The notes beneath the pieces are model-generated. The model made no database searches and was not told the DNA's origin. It saw only the letters and a list, made by a program, of their open reading frames with translations. From assembly GCA_964516305.1 (NCBI GenBank), contig CAZEZH010000001.1:1-64000 (forward strand): a stretch of 64,000 nt of DNA. The letters are read 5' to 3'. The stretch comes from Lamprobacter sp964516305 (GTDB lineage: Bacteria > Pseudomonadota > Gammaproteobacteria > Chromatiales > Chromatiaceae). A program made the position numbers and the translations under genes. The stretch's first letter is position 1. Every line of letters begins with the position of its first letter. Of the stretch, positions 17,020 to 25,806 are shown piece by piece.

Positions 17020-19112
17020 GATGTCTCCTCTAGGGTCTGAGCCTGGATCGCGGTAATCGCAACCGTATTGACGATATCAGTCACTGTGCAACCGCGGCTG
17101 AGATCATTGACCGGCTTGTTCAGACCCTGCAGCACCGGGCCAATGGCGACAGCGCCCGCGCTGCGCTGCACGGCTTTGTAGGTGTTGTTACCGGTATTCA
17201 AGTCGGGAAAGATGAACACGGTCGCCTGTCCAGCGACCTCACTATCTGGCATCTTGGAGCGCGCGACACTGGCATCAACCGCAGCGTCATACTGGATCGG
17301 TCCCTCAAGCTTGAGATCAGGCCGTCGCTTACGCGCGATCGCAACCGCCTCGCGGACCTTCTCGACATCCGCCCCTTTACCGGAGGAGCCGGTCGAATAG
17401 GACAGCATCGCAATCCGCGGCTCGACCCCGAACGCCGCTGCCGTGCCGGCCGAGGTGATGGCGATATCGGCAAGCTGCTCGGCGTCTGGATTCGGGTTCA
17501 CCGCGCAGTCGCCATAGACCAGAACGCGATCCGGCATACACATCAAGAAGACACTCGACACCAGCTTGGTGTGCGGCTTGGTGCGTATCGTCTCGAAAGA
17601 CGGTCGGATGGTGTGCTGGGTCGTATGCAGCGCACCCGAGACCATGCCATCGGCATCACCGGTGTAGACCATCAGGGTGCCGAAGTAGCTCACGTCCTCA
17701 AGCGCATCGAATGCCATCTGCTCGGAGATCCCCTTGTGTGCACGCAGCTTATAGTAGATCGCCGCATACTCGGAGCGTTCCGGCGATTTGACCGGATCGA
17801 TGATCTGAATACCCTCCAGCTGCAGGCCCAGCTCGCCGATTCGGCGCCGGATCTTCTCGGGATTGCCCAACAGCACCAGCTCGGCAACCCCGCGCAACGT
17901 GAGGATCTCAGCGGCACGCAGGATGCGCTCATCTTGCCCCTCGGGCAGCACGATCCGCTTAAGCTGCGACTTGGCGCGCTGGATCAGCTCATACTCGAAC
18001 ATCAGCGGCGTGATGCGCGAGGATTCATGCAAGGCGATACTCTGTTGCAGGCCCTTGATGTCGACGGAGCTCTCGAACACGCCAAGCGCCGCGGCAATCT
18101 TGCGATCGTCGCCGGGCAGGATCACCGACTCGACCTTATTCACCGCCAGCGCAGTCTGGAAGGTGTCGCGCTTGGTGCAGAGCACAGCCACCTTGCTGCG
18201 CCGCAGACCAAACAACAGCCGCTGGACATTCTCGGCTGGCCTCAACCCACCCGTCAGCAACAGCCCGGCGACCCGGGGAAAGGAGTCGGCGACATCGGCG
18301 GCCAGGCTAGCCAGGATGATGTCGCTCCGATCGCCAGCCGTGATGATCAGGCAGCCGTCCTCGACATAGTTGAGGAAGTCTGGCACCTCCATTGCCGCAA
18401 CCTTGTAGTTGCTGACCACCTGGTTCAACGCATCGACCTCGCCGCAGATCAGCTCGGTCTGCAGCACCTTGTGGATCTCGCCGATAGTCGGCCTGCGCAG
18501 TGCCTCGGTCTCGGGCAGCACGTGCAGCGTCTCGGTCTGCGGCAGCACCCCGCGCGCGCGGTGCTTGACCACCTCGACATAATCCGGGTGAACGCCATTG
18601 ACAACGGTGGCAAGCAGATCGCCGCCGCGATCGATCATCGACTCGTGCGCCATATGCACCGCATGCAGCGCCTCTTTCGAGCTGCGCTGGAAGCCCTTGA
18701 TCACAACCACGATGCTGCAACCGAAGTTATTGGCCAGGTCGGCGTTGAAGTCGAACTCCAACGAAGGCACCAGACCGTCGTAGTCGGTACCGGCGCAGAG
18801 CACCAGGTCACACTGCTCGTCGAGCAGCATAAATTTGTTCAGGATGAGCTTCAGCAGCTCGTCGTAATGCCCGCCTGCCGCCAATTCGCTAGCCATCTGC
18901 GCGGTGCAGCCGTAGAGCATCTCGGCCGGAAATGGCAGGTCATAACGCTCGCGAATCAGGCTGGTCAGACTGTCCCGTTCAACCGATTCGCTGACCACCG
19001 GGCGGAAAAAACCGACACGCCGATTGACCGCCGAGAGCATCTCCATAAAGCCAAGCACGACGACCGATTTGCCGCTGCCTGAACCGGCACCAGCGATATA
19101 GATACTCTGCAT
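17016..19112 (-). CDS. pta: Phosphate acetyltransferase, long form
   Basis: Pta converts acetyl-CoA and phosphate to acetyl phosphate and CoA. At 698 residues it is the long enterobacterial-type enzyme: an N-terminal BioD-like P-loop domain (AGAGSGSGKSVVVLGF), a central DRTGG regulatory domain, and a C-terminal catalytic domain from about residue 370 containing VLPEGQDERILRAA, ATVFIFPDLNTGN and GPVLQGLNKPVNDLSRG. The N-terminal domains are regulatory in characterised homologues. It is the first gene of the pta-ackA operon. Upstream (19113-19362) there are small hairpins but no promoter that I would call. Confidence 0.96.
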   Translation of the reverse strand: MQSIYIAGAGSGSGKSVVVLGFMEMLSAVNRRVGFFRPVVSESVERDSLTSLIRERYDLPFPAEMLYGCTAQMASELAAGGHYDELLKLILNKFMLLDEQCDLVLCAGTDYDGLVPSLEFDFNADLANNFGCSIVVVIKGFQRSSKEALHAVHMAHESMIDRGGDLLATVVNGVHPDYVEVVKHRARGVLPQTETLHVLPETEALRRPTIGEIHKVLQTELICGEVDALNQVVSNYKVAAMEVPDFLNYVEDGCLIITAGDRSDIILASLAADVADSFPRVAGLLLTGGLRPAENVQRLLFGLRRSKVAVLCTKRDTFQTALAVNKVESVILPGDDRKIAAALGVFESSVDIKGLQQSIALHESSRITPLMFEYELIQRAKSQLKRIVLPEGQDERILRAAEILTLRGVAELVLLGNPEKIRRRIGELGLQLEGIQIIDPVKSPERSEYAAIYYKLRAHKGISEQMAFDALEDVSYFGTLMVYTGDADGMVSGALHTTQHTIRPSFETIRTKPHTKLVSSVFLMCMPDRVLVYGDCAVNPNPDAEQLADIAITSAGTAAAFGVEPRIAMLSYSTGSSGKGADVEKVREAVAIARKRRPDLKLEGPIQYDAAVDASVARSKMPDSEVAGQATVFIFPDLNTGNNTYKAVQRSAGAVAIGPVLQGLNKPVNDLSRGCTVTDIVNTVAITAIQAQTLEETS

Positions 19113-19362
19113 AAACCACGCTCTCCAAAGGCCGAACGCGAACTGCGTTCAGCCAAGACAAATTTCGGTCATCATGCCGCAAAGCCAGATGCGGAAGGTT
19201 ACAACGCCTTGACGGCAGACCTGCGGACAATGGCGTTACCAGGACGAGGGCCTGAGCGGACTCGCCAGAAGGCGCCAGATCAGCCGTCGGAAGCCGCCAA
19301 GGGCAAGGCCACAGGCAATAGGCATGCAAGATACATGCAAGCAACGCGCAAAGATATCGGCT

Positions 19363-20418
19363 TCAGAAGGCGCGCTGCAACCGCCAACGTTGGTAGCTGG
19401 GCTCCCGGAGGTAGGCCTTACTGCTGATGTAGTTAAGCACGTTCCGCAGCCGGTAGAAGCCGACGACCGAGTCGACGCGCAGGATCTCTCGGCCCTGCTC
19501 ATCGAAAAAGACGATAGCCGGCGCATAGAAGAGCCCCAGATCCGAGGCCCAGCGGCTTGCGGTGGTGCGCTCTCCAGCAGGTGTAATCACCGGAGTCTTC
19601 GACCACATGTTCAGCTGAATGCTGTCGAAGCTGGCGAAGCCATCGGCAATCGCCTGTTCTTGTAGGGATTGGCCGTGAAGCACGTCGCAAGGATGACAAT
19701 CGCCTTGCTCAAAGAATACGGCCAGTGGTTGCTCAGCCGGCAGGCGGCTGCGGTCGAGATTATAAGGCGGTGGCTGAAAAAAGGGCGCGTCGTTGAGGTC
19801 TGCGTCGTCGAAGACCATTCGATTTTCGCCCCGCGCCAGATAGTCTCGAAACGACTCCCGACGGTAGTGCTCATCAGCAACGTACTCCAAGGCCGCCCGG
19901 AACTGATACGGCGGATAGTAGCCACGTAGCCGCAAGACCTCTTCAGCGCGATCATTGTAGAAGATCAGGGTCGGCGTAAAATCCGCTTGCTCACGCAGCG
20001 CGAAGCCACGTTCAGTCATGACCCGACCGCGCAGGTCAGTGACCTCGGCAATGCCCCAGATGTCGATAGGCGTGACGTCAAAATGCTGGCGCGTGTACTC
20101 AACGATATCCGTCTCGGAGCCGAAATTCACGTCCATGAGTTGATGACAATAGGCACAACGCTTCTGGCCAAAGTATAGGATGAGCCCCTTGCCGGCCTCG
20201 CGCGCTGCTTCAAGATCGGCGCCCAGATCCAAGAACGGATCATTGAACCAATCGGGGTAACTCAATGATCCTTCGCGCGGTTGATCATCGAAACTCACGG
20301 GATCAGCATCCCCGCTGGCAGCGCTCGCCAAGAGCGTCGTGGCGAGCAAAAGCACCGCGAGCAGGCAATCGAGCATCGGCAGGCAGAGCAAAGAGCGGAA
20401 AGGACTAGAACGAGACAT
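19363..20418 (-). CDS. Exported protein with two thioredoxin-fold domains (SoxW-like)
   Basis: The 351-residue product starts with a signal peptide or anchor (MLDCLLAVLLLATTLLASAASG), so it acts in the periplasm. The first thioredoxin-like domain has the redox pair Cys88-Ala-Tyr-Cys91, a cis-Pro region (FTPTLIFYN) and resembles SoxW-type thioredoxins. A second domain has Cys241-His-Pro-Cys244 and its own FYAPAIVFFDEQG. Such proteins reduce or deliver reductant to periplasmic thiols, for example on sulfur-oxidising enzymes. No sox gene is adjacent. The ATG at 20418 is preferred; the frame runs to 20487 but abuts the rhlB stop. It follows rhlB by about 70 bases and could be cotranscribed. Confidence 0.82.
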   Translation of the reverse strand: MSRSSPFRSLLCLPMLDCLLAVLLLATTLLASAASGDADPVSFDDQPREGSLSYPDWFNDPFLDLGADLEAAREAGKGLILYFGQKRCAYCHQLMDVNFGSETDIVEYTRQHFDVTPIDIWGIAEVTDLRGRVMTERGFALREQADFTPTLIFYNDRAEEVLRLRGYYPPYQFRAALEYVADEHYRRESFRDYLARGENRMVFDDADLNDAPFFQPPPYNLDRSRLPAEQPLAVFFEQGDCHPCDVLHGQSLQEQAIADGFASFDSIQLNMWSKTPVITPAGERTTASRWASDLGLFYAPAIVFFDEQGREILRVDSVVGFYRLRNVLNYISSKAYLREPSYQRWRLQRAF

Positions 20419-20487
20419 CAACTCTGTCGACTCCAAAGACGCGCGGTGGGCAATGACCCCAGGGCCAGGGATTGAATGATGGCGCAC

Positions 20488-22197
20488 TTACACTTGCGGA
20501 CTCGGCTCGGGCGTGTCGGCCGAACGACGCCGTGAACGGCGACGTCGGCGCTTCTTGGGGGCATCAGCGACCGCGTCGGTCGAACCGGCTGCTGCAGCCT
20601 GTGCGTCTGGTGCCGCAACCTTCGAGTTCGCGCTGGGGCTCGCTTCGCGGCCCCCTGGAACCGCATCGCCTGATGCCGCAGCCTGCCCGCGGGGCGGCGC
20701 CGGGTTGGCCTCGGCAGGCTGCTCGCGATCGGGCCCCGCCCGGCCTCGGCCGCCGCCGTCAGAACGCCCGCCGGGGCGGCCGTCCGACCGACGCGAGCGA
20801 TCGCGCGGGGCACCGCGTCGACCGTCGCGATCTGCATCACGCGGACGACGTTCGACCCGAATACGGCTCTTCGGATCGATCTCCGCAAGCAGTTCAGGCT
20901 CGACAGTGCTAATCGGAATCCGCGCCCCAATAAAGGCTTCGATGTCCGGCCATCCCATCGCATAACTCTCGCAGACGAAGCTGATCGCATCGCCGGCCTC
21001 GCCTGCACGCGCGGTACGACCAATGCGATGCACATAGTCTTCGGCGTCGTCTGGCAGATCATAGTTGATTACATGGGTGACACCTGGAATGTGAAGACCA
21101 CGGGCGGCGACATCGGTTGCAACCATGGTCGCAAGCTCGCCGTCCTGGAACCGCTTCAACAAGCTCAGCCGCTTCCTCTGCGGCACATCGCCGGAGAGCA
21201 TGGCGGCCTTGAGCCCGTTGCCTTCCAAGAAGCCCCAGACCCGCTCACCCTCGCGCTTGGTGTTGACGAAGACCATGCTGCGTGCATCCTCCATCTGGCG
21301 CAAGAGACCGATCAGCAAGGGCACCTTCTCCTCGTTGGCCACCATGTAGCCGCGCTGGGTAACGCGGTCGGCAGTCACCCGCTCCGGGGTAATCTCGACC
21401 ATCTTGGGGTCGTTCATATGCTCGTAGGCAAGCTCCATGACCCGGTATGAGAGCGTGGCAGAGAACAGCAAGCCGAGCCGCTGAGACGGCGGCGGTAGCC
21501 GGCGCAGCACAAAGCGGATGTCCTTGATGAAGCCAAGATCGAACATCCGATCGGCCTCATCGAGCACCACCACCTCGACCTGGCGCAGGTCGAAGACGCG
21601 CTGCTTCAGGTAGTCGATCAACCGGCCCGGCGTGCCGATCAGGATATCGACACCCGCCGCGATCTCATCGCGTTGCGCCTGGTATCCGGTCCCTCCGTAG
21701 ACCAGACCCAGCCGGAAGTCGGTGTGCGAGGCAAGCAGCTCCGCGTCCTTGTGGATCTGCACCGCAAGCTCGCGAGTCGGCGCCAAGATCAGCACCCTGG
21801 GCTGGCGCCGCCGGCTCGAGGCCGACTTGCGCCGAGGCTCGGTCGCAGCCTCAGCATCGAGCGCAACGGCTGGCGCCGCAGTCGACTCGGCAGTCGGCTC
21901 AGCAACCGAGTCGACTGCGGCTGCCACGACCCCGGTTTTGGCGGCCAGCGAGGCTTGTCCGTCGGGCTCGCGGTCGGGCTCGAGCAGGCGCTGCAGCGCA
22001 ACCACCAGGAAGGCTGCCGTCTTGCCAGTACCGGTTTGCGCCTGACCGGCGACATCCTGACCAGCCAAGGCGATGGGGACTGTCTCTGCCTGAATCGGCG
22101 TGCAATAGTGAAAGCCAGCGGCATCGAGGCCAGCGAGAATGTTCGAGTGAAGCTCGAACTGATCGAAACGGGTTTCGGTGAGATGAGTCTGGGGCAT
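20488..22197 (-). CDS. rhlB: ATP-dependent RNA helicase RhlB
   Basis: A DEAD-box helicase of the RNA degradosome. The N-terminus (THLTETRFDQFELH, CTPIQA, DVAGQAQTGTGKT) matches RhlB, followed by PTRELAVQI, VVLDEADRMFD, LFSATL, and in the second RecA domain VATDVAARGLHIPGV and HRIGRTARAG. Two features make it longer (569 residues) than E. coli RhlB (421): an Ala/Glu-rich insertion of about 60 residues after motif I, and a C-terminal tail rich in Arg, Gly, Ala and Pro ending in a KKRRRRRSRRRS-type basic patch that may bind RNA. It is divergent from trxA-rho, the conserved gammaproteobacterial arrangement, which supports the name. Confidence 0.93.
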   Translation of the reverse strand: MPQTHLTETRFDQFELHSNILAGLDAAGFHYCTPIQAETVPIALAGQDVAGQAQTGTGKTAAFLVVALQRLLEPDREPDGQASLAAKTGVVAAAVDSVAEPTAESTAAPAVALDAEAATEPRRKSASSRRRQPRVLILAPTRELAVQIHKDAELLASHTDFRLGLVYGGTGYQAQRDEIAAGVDILIGTPGRLIDYLKQRVFDLRQVEVVVLDEADRMFDLGFIKDIRFVLRRLPPPSQRLGLLFSATLSYRVMELAYEHMNDPKMVEITPERVTADRVTQRGYMVANEEKVPLLIGLLRQMEDARSMVFVNTKREGERVWGFLEGNGLKAAMLSGDVPQRKRLSLLKRFQDGELATMVATDVAARGLHIPGVTHVINYDLPDDAEDYVHRIGRTARAGEAGDAISFVCESYAMGWPDIEAFIGARIPISTVEPELLAEIDPKSRIRVERRPRDADRDGRRGAPRDRSRRSDGRPGGRSDGGGRGRAGPDREQPAEANPAPPRGQAAASGDAVPGGREASPSANSKVAAPDAQAAAAGSTDAVADAPKKRRRRRSRRRSADTPEPSPQV

Positions 22198-22657
22198 AAA
22201 AACGCTAACAAGGTGGAGACAGGGGCCGACGCCGCGATGATAGGGTGCGCAGGGCTTGCAAAACTTGATATCTTTAGCTCAAATAGCATCCTAACGCTGG
22301 CGGCGGCATTTGCGCCAGCCAACCAGCCCGCCCCATCTCGTCTCGTCGCACCGCCCAGACCTATCGAGCAAGAGGTGCTGCATGCGAGCACTCGGACAGC
22401 GCAGCCTTAGCCAACGCCTCAGGCTGCGGCTGTAGCAGCCAGCGAGTTCGTCTAGCGCGCTCCCCTTGGTTGTTCGAGCACTCGACCTGCACAACGCCGT
22501 GAGCGGCGGCCCCATCAATCCGATTTGCCATCTGCGCAATCACCGATATCGCCATCACATGACTGTTCGGGCACAACCTGTTGTCAAATAACCTGTTGTC
22601 GAAGAACGATCGGCCGGTGCCGGACCTGACTTTGCCCCAACCTGGAGAGATACCCAA
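22198..22657. other. Divergent intergenic region between rhlB and trxA-rho
   Basis: About 460 bases separate the rhlB and trxA starts. It should hold both promoters and leaders. The 11-mer AACCTGTTGTC occurs twice in direct orientation (22575-22585 and 22590-22600), 15 bases apart start to start. The stretch around 22257-22285 is AT-rich and may hold a promoter, but no box pair fits well enough to call. No gene or RNA element was recognised. Confidence 0.55.
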
Positions 22658-22984
22658 GTGAGCGACCGAATCGTCCATGTGACCGACGATACCTTTGAAC
22701 AAGATGTGCTGCAGTCGGACCAGCCCGTGCTCGTCGACTACTGGGCCAACTGGTGCGCCCCCTGCAAGATGATCGCCCCGGTCCTCGAGGAGATCGCCGA
22801 GGAGTACGCAGGGCGCATCAAGGTGGCCAAGCTCGACATCGACGAGAACCGGGCTGTCACCGAACGCTTCAATGTTCGGGGGATTCCAACCCTGATCCTG
22901 TTCAAGAATGGTGAGGCCGAGGCGATCAAGGTCGGCGCGGTCTCGAAGTCTCAACTGACCGTCTTTATCGACAGCAACCTTTGA
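22658..22984 (+). CDS. trxA: Thioredoxin 1
   Basis: The general cytoplasmic dithiol reductant, 108 residues as is usual. The active site is Trp-Cys33-Ala-Pro-Cys36 rather than the classical WCGPC, a substitution seen in other thioredoxins that can shift redox potential. The buried Asp (VLVDYWA) and the cis-Pro loop (RGIPTLILFKNGE) are present. It starts with GTG, preceded by GGAGAG. It is upstream of rho on the same strand and divergent from rhlB, as in other gammaproteobacteria. Confidence 0.97.
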   Translation: MSDRIVHVTDDTFEQDVLQSDQPVLVDYWANWCAPCKMIAPVLEEIAEEYAGRIKVAKLDIDENRAVTERFNVRGIPTLILFKNGEAEAIKVGAVSKSQLTVFIDSNL

Positions 22985-23175
22985 ACCAGCCACGCACCCG
23001 CCCGCGGCGCCGGCCCGGGAATAACACGCGGAATCGATCCGGCAACATCGAGGCGGAGCCCGGCAACCACGCCGACTCCGAGAACTCCACCACTAGCGAG
23101 CCCAGCTCGTCCCCGCCGAGTCCTCCGCGATCCTCGCGCGGGGAGCGCACCCGAGCCCCGTCGAATCAGCCATCC

Positions 23176-24432
23176 ATGAATCTTACCGAGCTAAAACTGA
23201 TGCCCGTCCCTGCGCTGGTGGAACTAGCGCAGTCCATGGAGATCGAAGGCGTTGGCCGCTCCCGCAAACAGGACCTCATCTTCGCCATCCTCAAGGCCAA
23301 GGCGAAGCGCGGCGAGGACATCTACGGCGACGGCGTCCTCGAGATCCTGTCCGACGGGTTCGGCTTCTTGCGCTCCGCAACTGCCTCGTTTCTAGCCGGC
23401 CCCGATGACATCTATGTCTCGCCGAGTCAGATCCGCCGATTCTCGTTGCGCACCGGCGATAACATCACTGGCAAGATCCGACCACCAAAGGACGGCGAGC
23501 GTTACTTCGCACTGCTCAAGGTCGGAGACATCAACTTCGACCGGCCGGAGAACGCGAAGACCAAGATCCTGTTCGAGAACTTCACGCCGCTGTTCGCTCA
23601 GCAGCGACTCGGGCTCGAGGTCGGCAACGGCAGCACCGAGGATCTGACCGCCCGCACGATCGATCTGATCGCGCCGATTGGCAAGGGCCAGCGCGGGCTG
23701 ATCGTCTCACCGCCAAAGGCCGGTAAGACCATGATCCTGCAGAATATCGCCCAATCGATCGCGCACAATCATCCCGAGGTATTCTTGATCGTGCTGCTCA
23801 TCGACGAGCGCCCGGAAGAGGTCACCGAGATGGCCCGATCGGTGCGCGGCGAGGTGATCTCATCGACCTTCGACGAGCCCGCGACGCGTCACGTACAGGT
23901 CGCCGAGATGGTGATCGAGCGCGCCAAGCGCCTGGTCGAGCACAAACGCGATGTCGTCATCCTGCTCGACAGCATCACCCGGCTGGCGCGTGCCTACAAC
24001 ACCGTGGTGCCATCCTCAGGCAAGGTGCTGACCGGTGGGGTCGACGCCAATGCGCTGCAGCGACCGAAGCGCTTCTTCGGCGCCGCTCGTAATGTTGAGG
24101 AAGGCGGCTCGCTGACCATCCTCGCGACTGCGCTGGTCGAGACCGGCTCACGCATGGACGATGTGATCTATGAGGAGTTCAAAGGCACCGGCAACATGGA
24201 GCTGCATCTGGATCGGCGTATCTCCGAGAAACGCATCTTCCCAGCCATCAACATCAACCGCTCCGGCACCCGCCGCGAGGAACTGCTGATGCCGAATGCC
24301 GAACTGCAGAAGATGTGGATCCTGCGCAAGATCCTGCATCCCATGGACGAACTGGCCGCGGTCGAGTTCTTGATCGATAAACTCAAGACGACAAAGACCA
24401 ACAACGAGTTCTTCGACTCAATGCGAGGCTAA
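23176..24432 (+). CDS. rho: Transcription termination factor Rho
   Basis: Rho is the hexameric RNA helicase that terminates transcription. From the ATG at 23176 the protein is 418 residues, nearly the E. coli length, starting with MNLTELKLMPVPALVELAQ. It shows the RNA-binding cold-shock-like domain (YGDGVLEILSDGFGFLRS), Walker A (SPPKAGKT), Walker B (VVILLDSITRLARAYN), the Q-loop and R-loop regions and the C-terminal DSMRG. The same frame is open to a TTG at 22981 that overlaps the trxA stop and would add 65 Arg/Pro/Ser-rich residues. No strong ribosome site precedes the ATG, so the longer form is possible. Confidence 0.95.
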   Translation: MNLTELKLMPVPALVELAQSMEIEGVGRSRKQDLIFAILKAKAKRGEDIYGDGVLEILSDGFGFLRSATASFLAGPDDIYVSPSQIRRFSLRTGDNITGKIRPPKDGERYFALLKVGDINFDRPENAKTKILFENFTPLFAQQRLGLEVGNGSTEDLTARTIDLIAPIGKGQRGLIVSPPKAGKTMILQNIAQSIAHNHPEVFLIVLLIDERPEEVTEMARSVRGEVISSTFDEPATRHVQVAEMVIERAKRLVEHKRDVVILLDSITRLARAYNTVVPSSGKVLTGGVDANALQRPKRFFGAARNVEEGGSLTILATALVETGSRMDDVIYEEFKGTGNMELHLDRRISEKRIFPAININRSGTRREELLMPNAELQKMWILRKILHPMDELAAVEFLIDKLKTTKTNNEFFDSMRG

Positions 24433-24444
24433 CGCCAGGTTCTT

Positions 24445-25806
24445 ATGTCCGGGCAGCTGAAGCGGATCATCGTCGGCCTAATCTCGGCGGTACTTCTGAT
24501 CGTTGTGGCTGTGTCGACCTATCGGCTGATCCTGGAGCTGCGCACGCTGCAGCAGGTCCAACTGCAGCGCGCCGAGTTCCAAGACGTGAAATACGGCCTG
24601 CTCGACGCGGAGGTTTGGGTCGACCAGCTCTCGGTGATCCTGACCGAGCGTATCCAACAATTCGAACTCACCGAGCAGAATCGCCCCCAGATCAAGCGCA
24701 ACCTCGAGGTCGTGCTCGACCGAATGCTCGCGGAGGTGGAGCAGGTCTTGCGCCGTCGCAATGCCGAAGGCGACAACTGGATCGACCGGCTGCAGGGCAG
24801 TCTGCGCCAGGGCGTCCAAGACTGGCTGGTCGACTTTGACCAGCTGCGCGCCCGGGTACCGCTCTACGCCGATGCGGTGCTCCAGGAATTGGACCGACCC
24901 GAGACCCGCCGCGAGATCCAGCGCCAACTCCTGCAAGCGATCGAGCAGGCCTCTGAGGCCACCTTTACCCGCGTCGACCGTTCGCTGCAGCATCAGATCG
25001 AGCAGACTCATGGCTGCGAGAGCGCGACTAACTGCGTTGCACGCCTGAGCCAGGCCGCGCGCGCCCATCAGGCGCAGGCCCAGATCCTTGCCCTCTGGGC
25101 ACTTGGCTGCATTAGCCTGCTGTTCATCCTCGCCTGGATTGAGCCGCATATCCCTTGGGGCTCGGGACCAGGTAGGCTGCGCCGCGGCAGCAGCCACAAG
25201 GAGGCGGTGCTCACCCCCGAGATCATGCTGATGCTCTCGGCAGCAACCCTGATGTTGCTCAGTGCCGGGGTGATGACGCCGATGATCGAGGTCGAGGCAC
25301 GTATCGACGAACTCAGCCTGAGCCTGCTCGGCAAACCGCTGATCTTCACAGACCAAGTGCTCTACTTCCAGAGCAAGAGCATTCTCGACCTGGTTCAGGT
25401 GCTCACCGCCACCGGCGCCGCGGATATGATCCTTGTGGCGGTGCTGGTGGTCCTTTTCAGCCTGATCTTTCCGGCCGCCAAGCTCCTGGCCAGCTTGCTC
25501 TATTACACCAACCTGAAGGGCTTGCGCAGCTGGGCGCTGGTGCATTTCTTTGCGCTGCGCTCGGGCAAGTGGTCGATGGCCGATGTGCTAGTGGTCGCCA
25601 TCCTGATGGCCTACATCGGCTTTGATGGACTGATCAGCAGCCAGCTCGCCGAGCTGAGCGGGCTGGGCCGGCAAGTGAACCTGCTGAGTACGAATGGCAC
25701 CAACCTACAGCTGGGGTTTTTCCTCTTCCTCGCCTTCGTGCTCGCTAGCCTGTTCCTGTCGGCACTACTCGAAGCCCGGGCCCCGCAATCGAGTCGAGCA
25801 CAATGA
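24445..25806 (+). CDS. Membrane protein with C-terminal PqiA domain
   Basis: A 453-residue inner-membrane protein. Helix 1 (residues 8-28) is followed by a periplasmic, Gln/Glu/Arg-rich and probably coiled-coil region to about residue 205. Then come a helix near 212-232 and a C-terminal domain with four further helices matching the PqiA family: PLIFTDQVLYFQSKSILDL, FSLIFPAAKLLASLL and KWSMADVLVVAILMAYIGF. PqiA proteins work with MCE-type PqiB in lipid transport between membranes. This one has a single PqiA half, lacks the zinc-finger cysteines and has no MCE partner here. It starts 12 bases after rho and overlaps murU by four bases (ATGA). Confidence 0.85.
   Translation: MSGQLKRIIVGLISAVLLIVVAVSTYRLILELRTLQQVQLQRAEFQDVKYGLLDAEVWVDQLSVILTERIQQFELTEQNRPQIKRNLEVVLDRMLAEVEQVLRRRNAEGDNWIDRLQGSLRQGVQDWLVDFDQLRARVPLYADAVLQELDRPETRREIQRQLLQAIEQASEATFTRVDRSLQHQIEQTHGCESATNCVARLSQAARAHQAQAQILALWALGCISLLFILAWIEPHIPWGSGPGRLRRGSSHKEAVLTPEIMLMLSAATLMLLSAGVMTPMIEVEARIDELSLSLLGKPLIFTDQVLYFQSKSILDLVQVLTATGAADMILVAVLVVLFSLIFPAAKLLASLLYYTNLKGLRSWALVHFFALRSGKWSMADVLVVAILMAYIGFDGLISSQLAELSGLGRQVNLLSTNGTNLQLGFFLFLAFVLASLFLSALLEARAPQSSRAQ

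Noticed and set aside
17571..19082. Plus-strand open frame of 503 codons across pta
   Set aside because: Antisense to pta; no conserved motif, with high His, Gln and Leu content.
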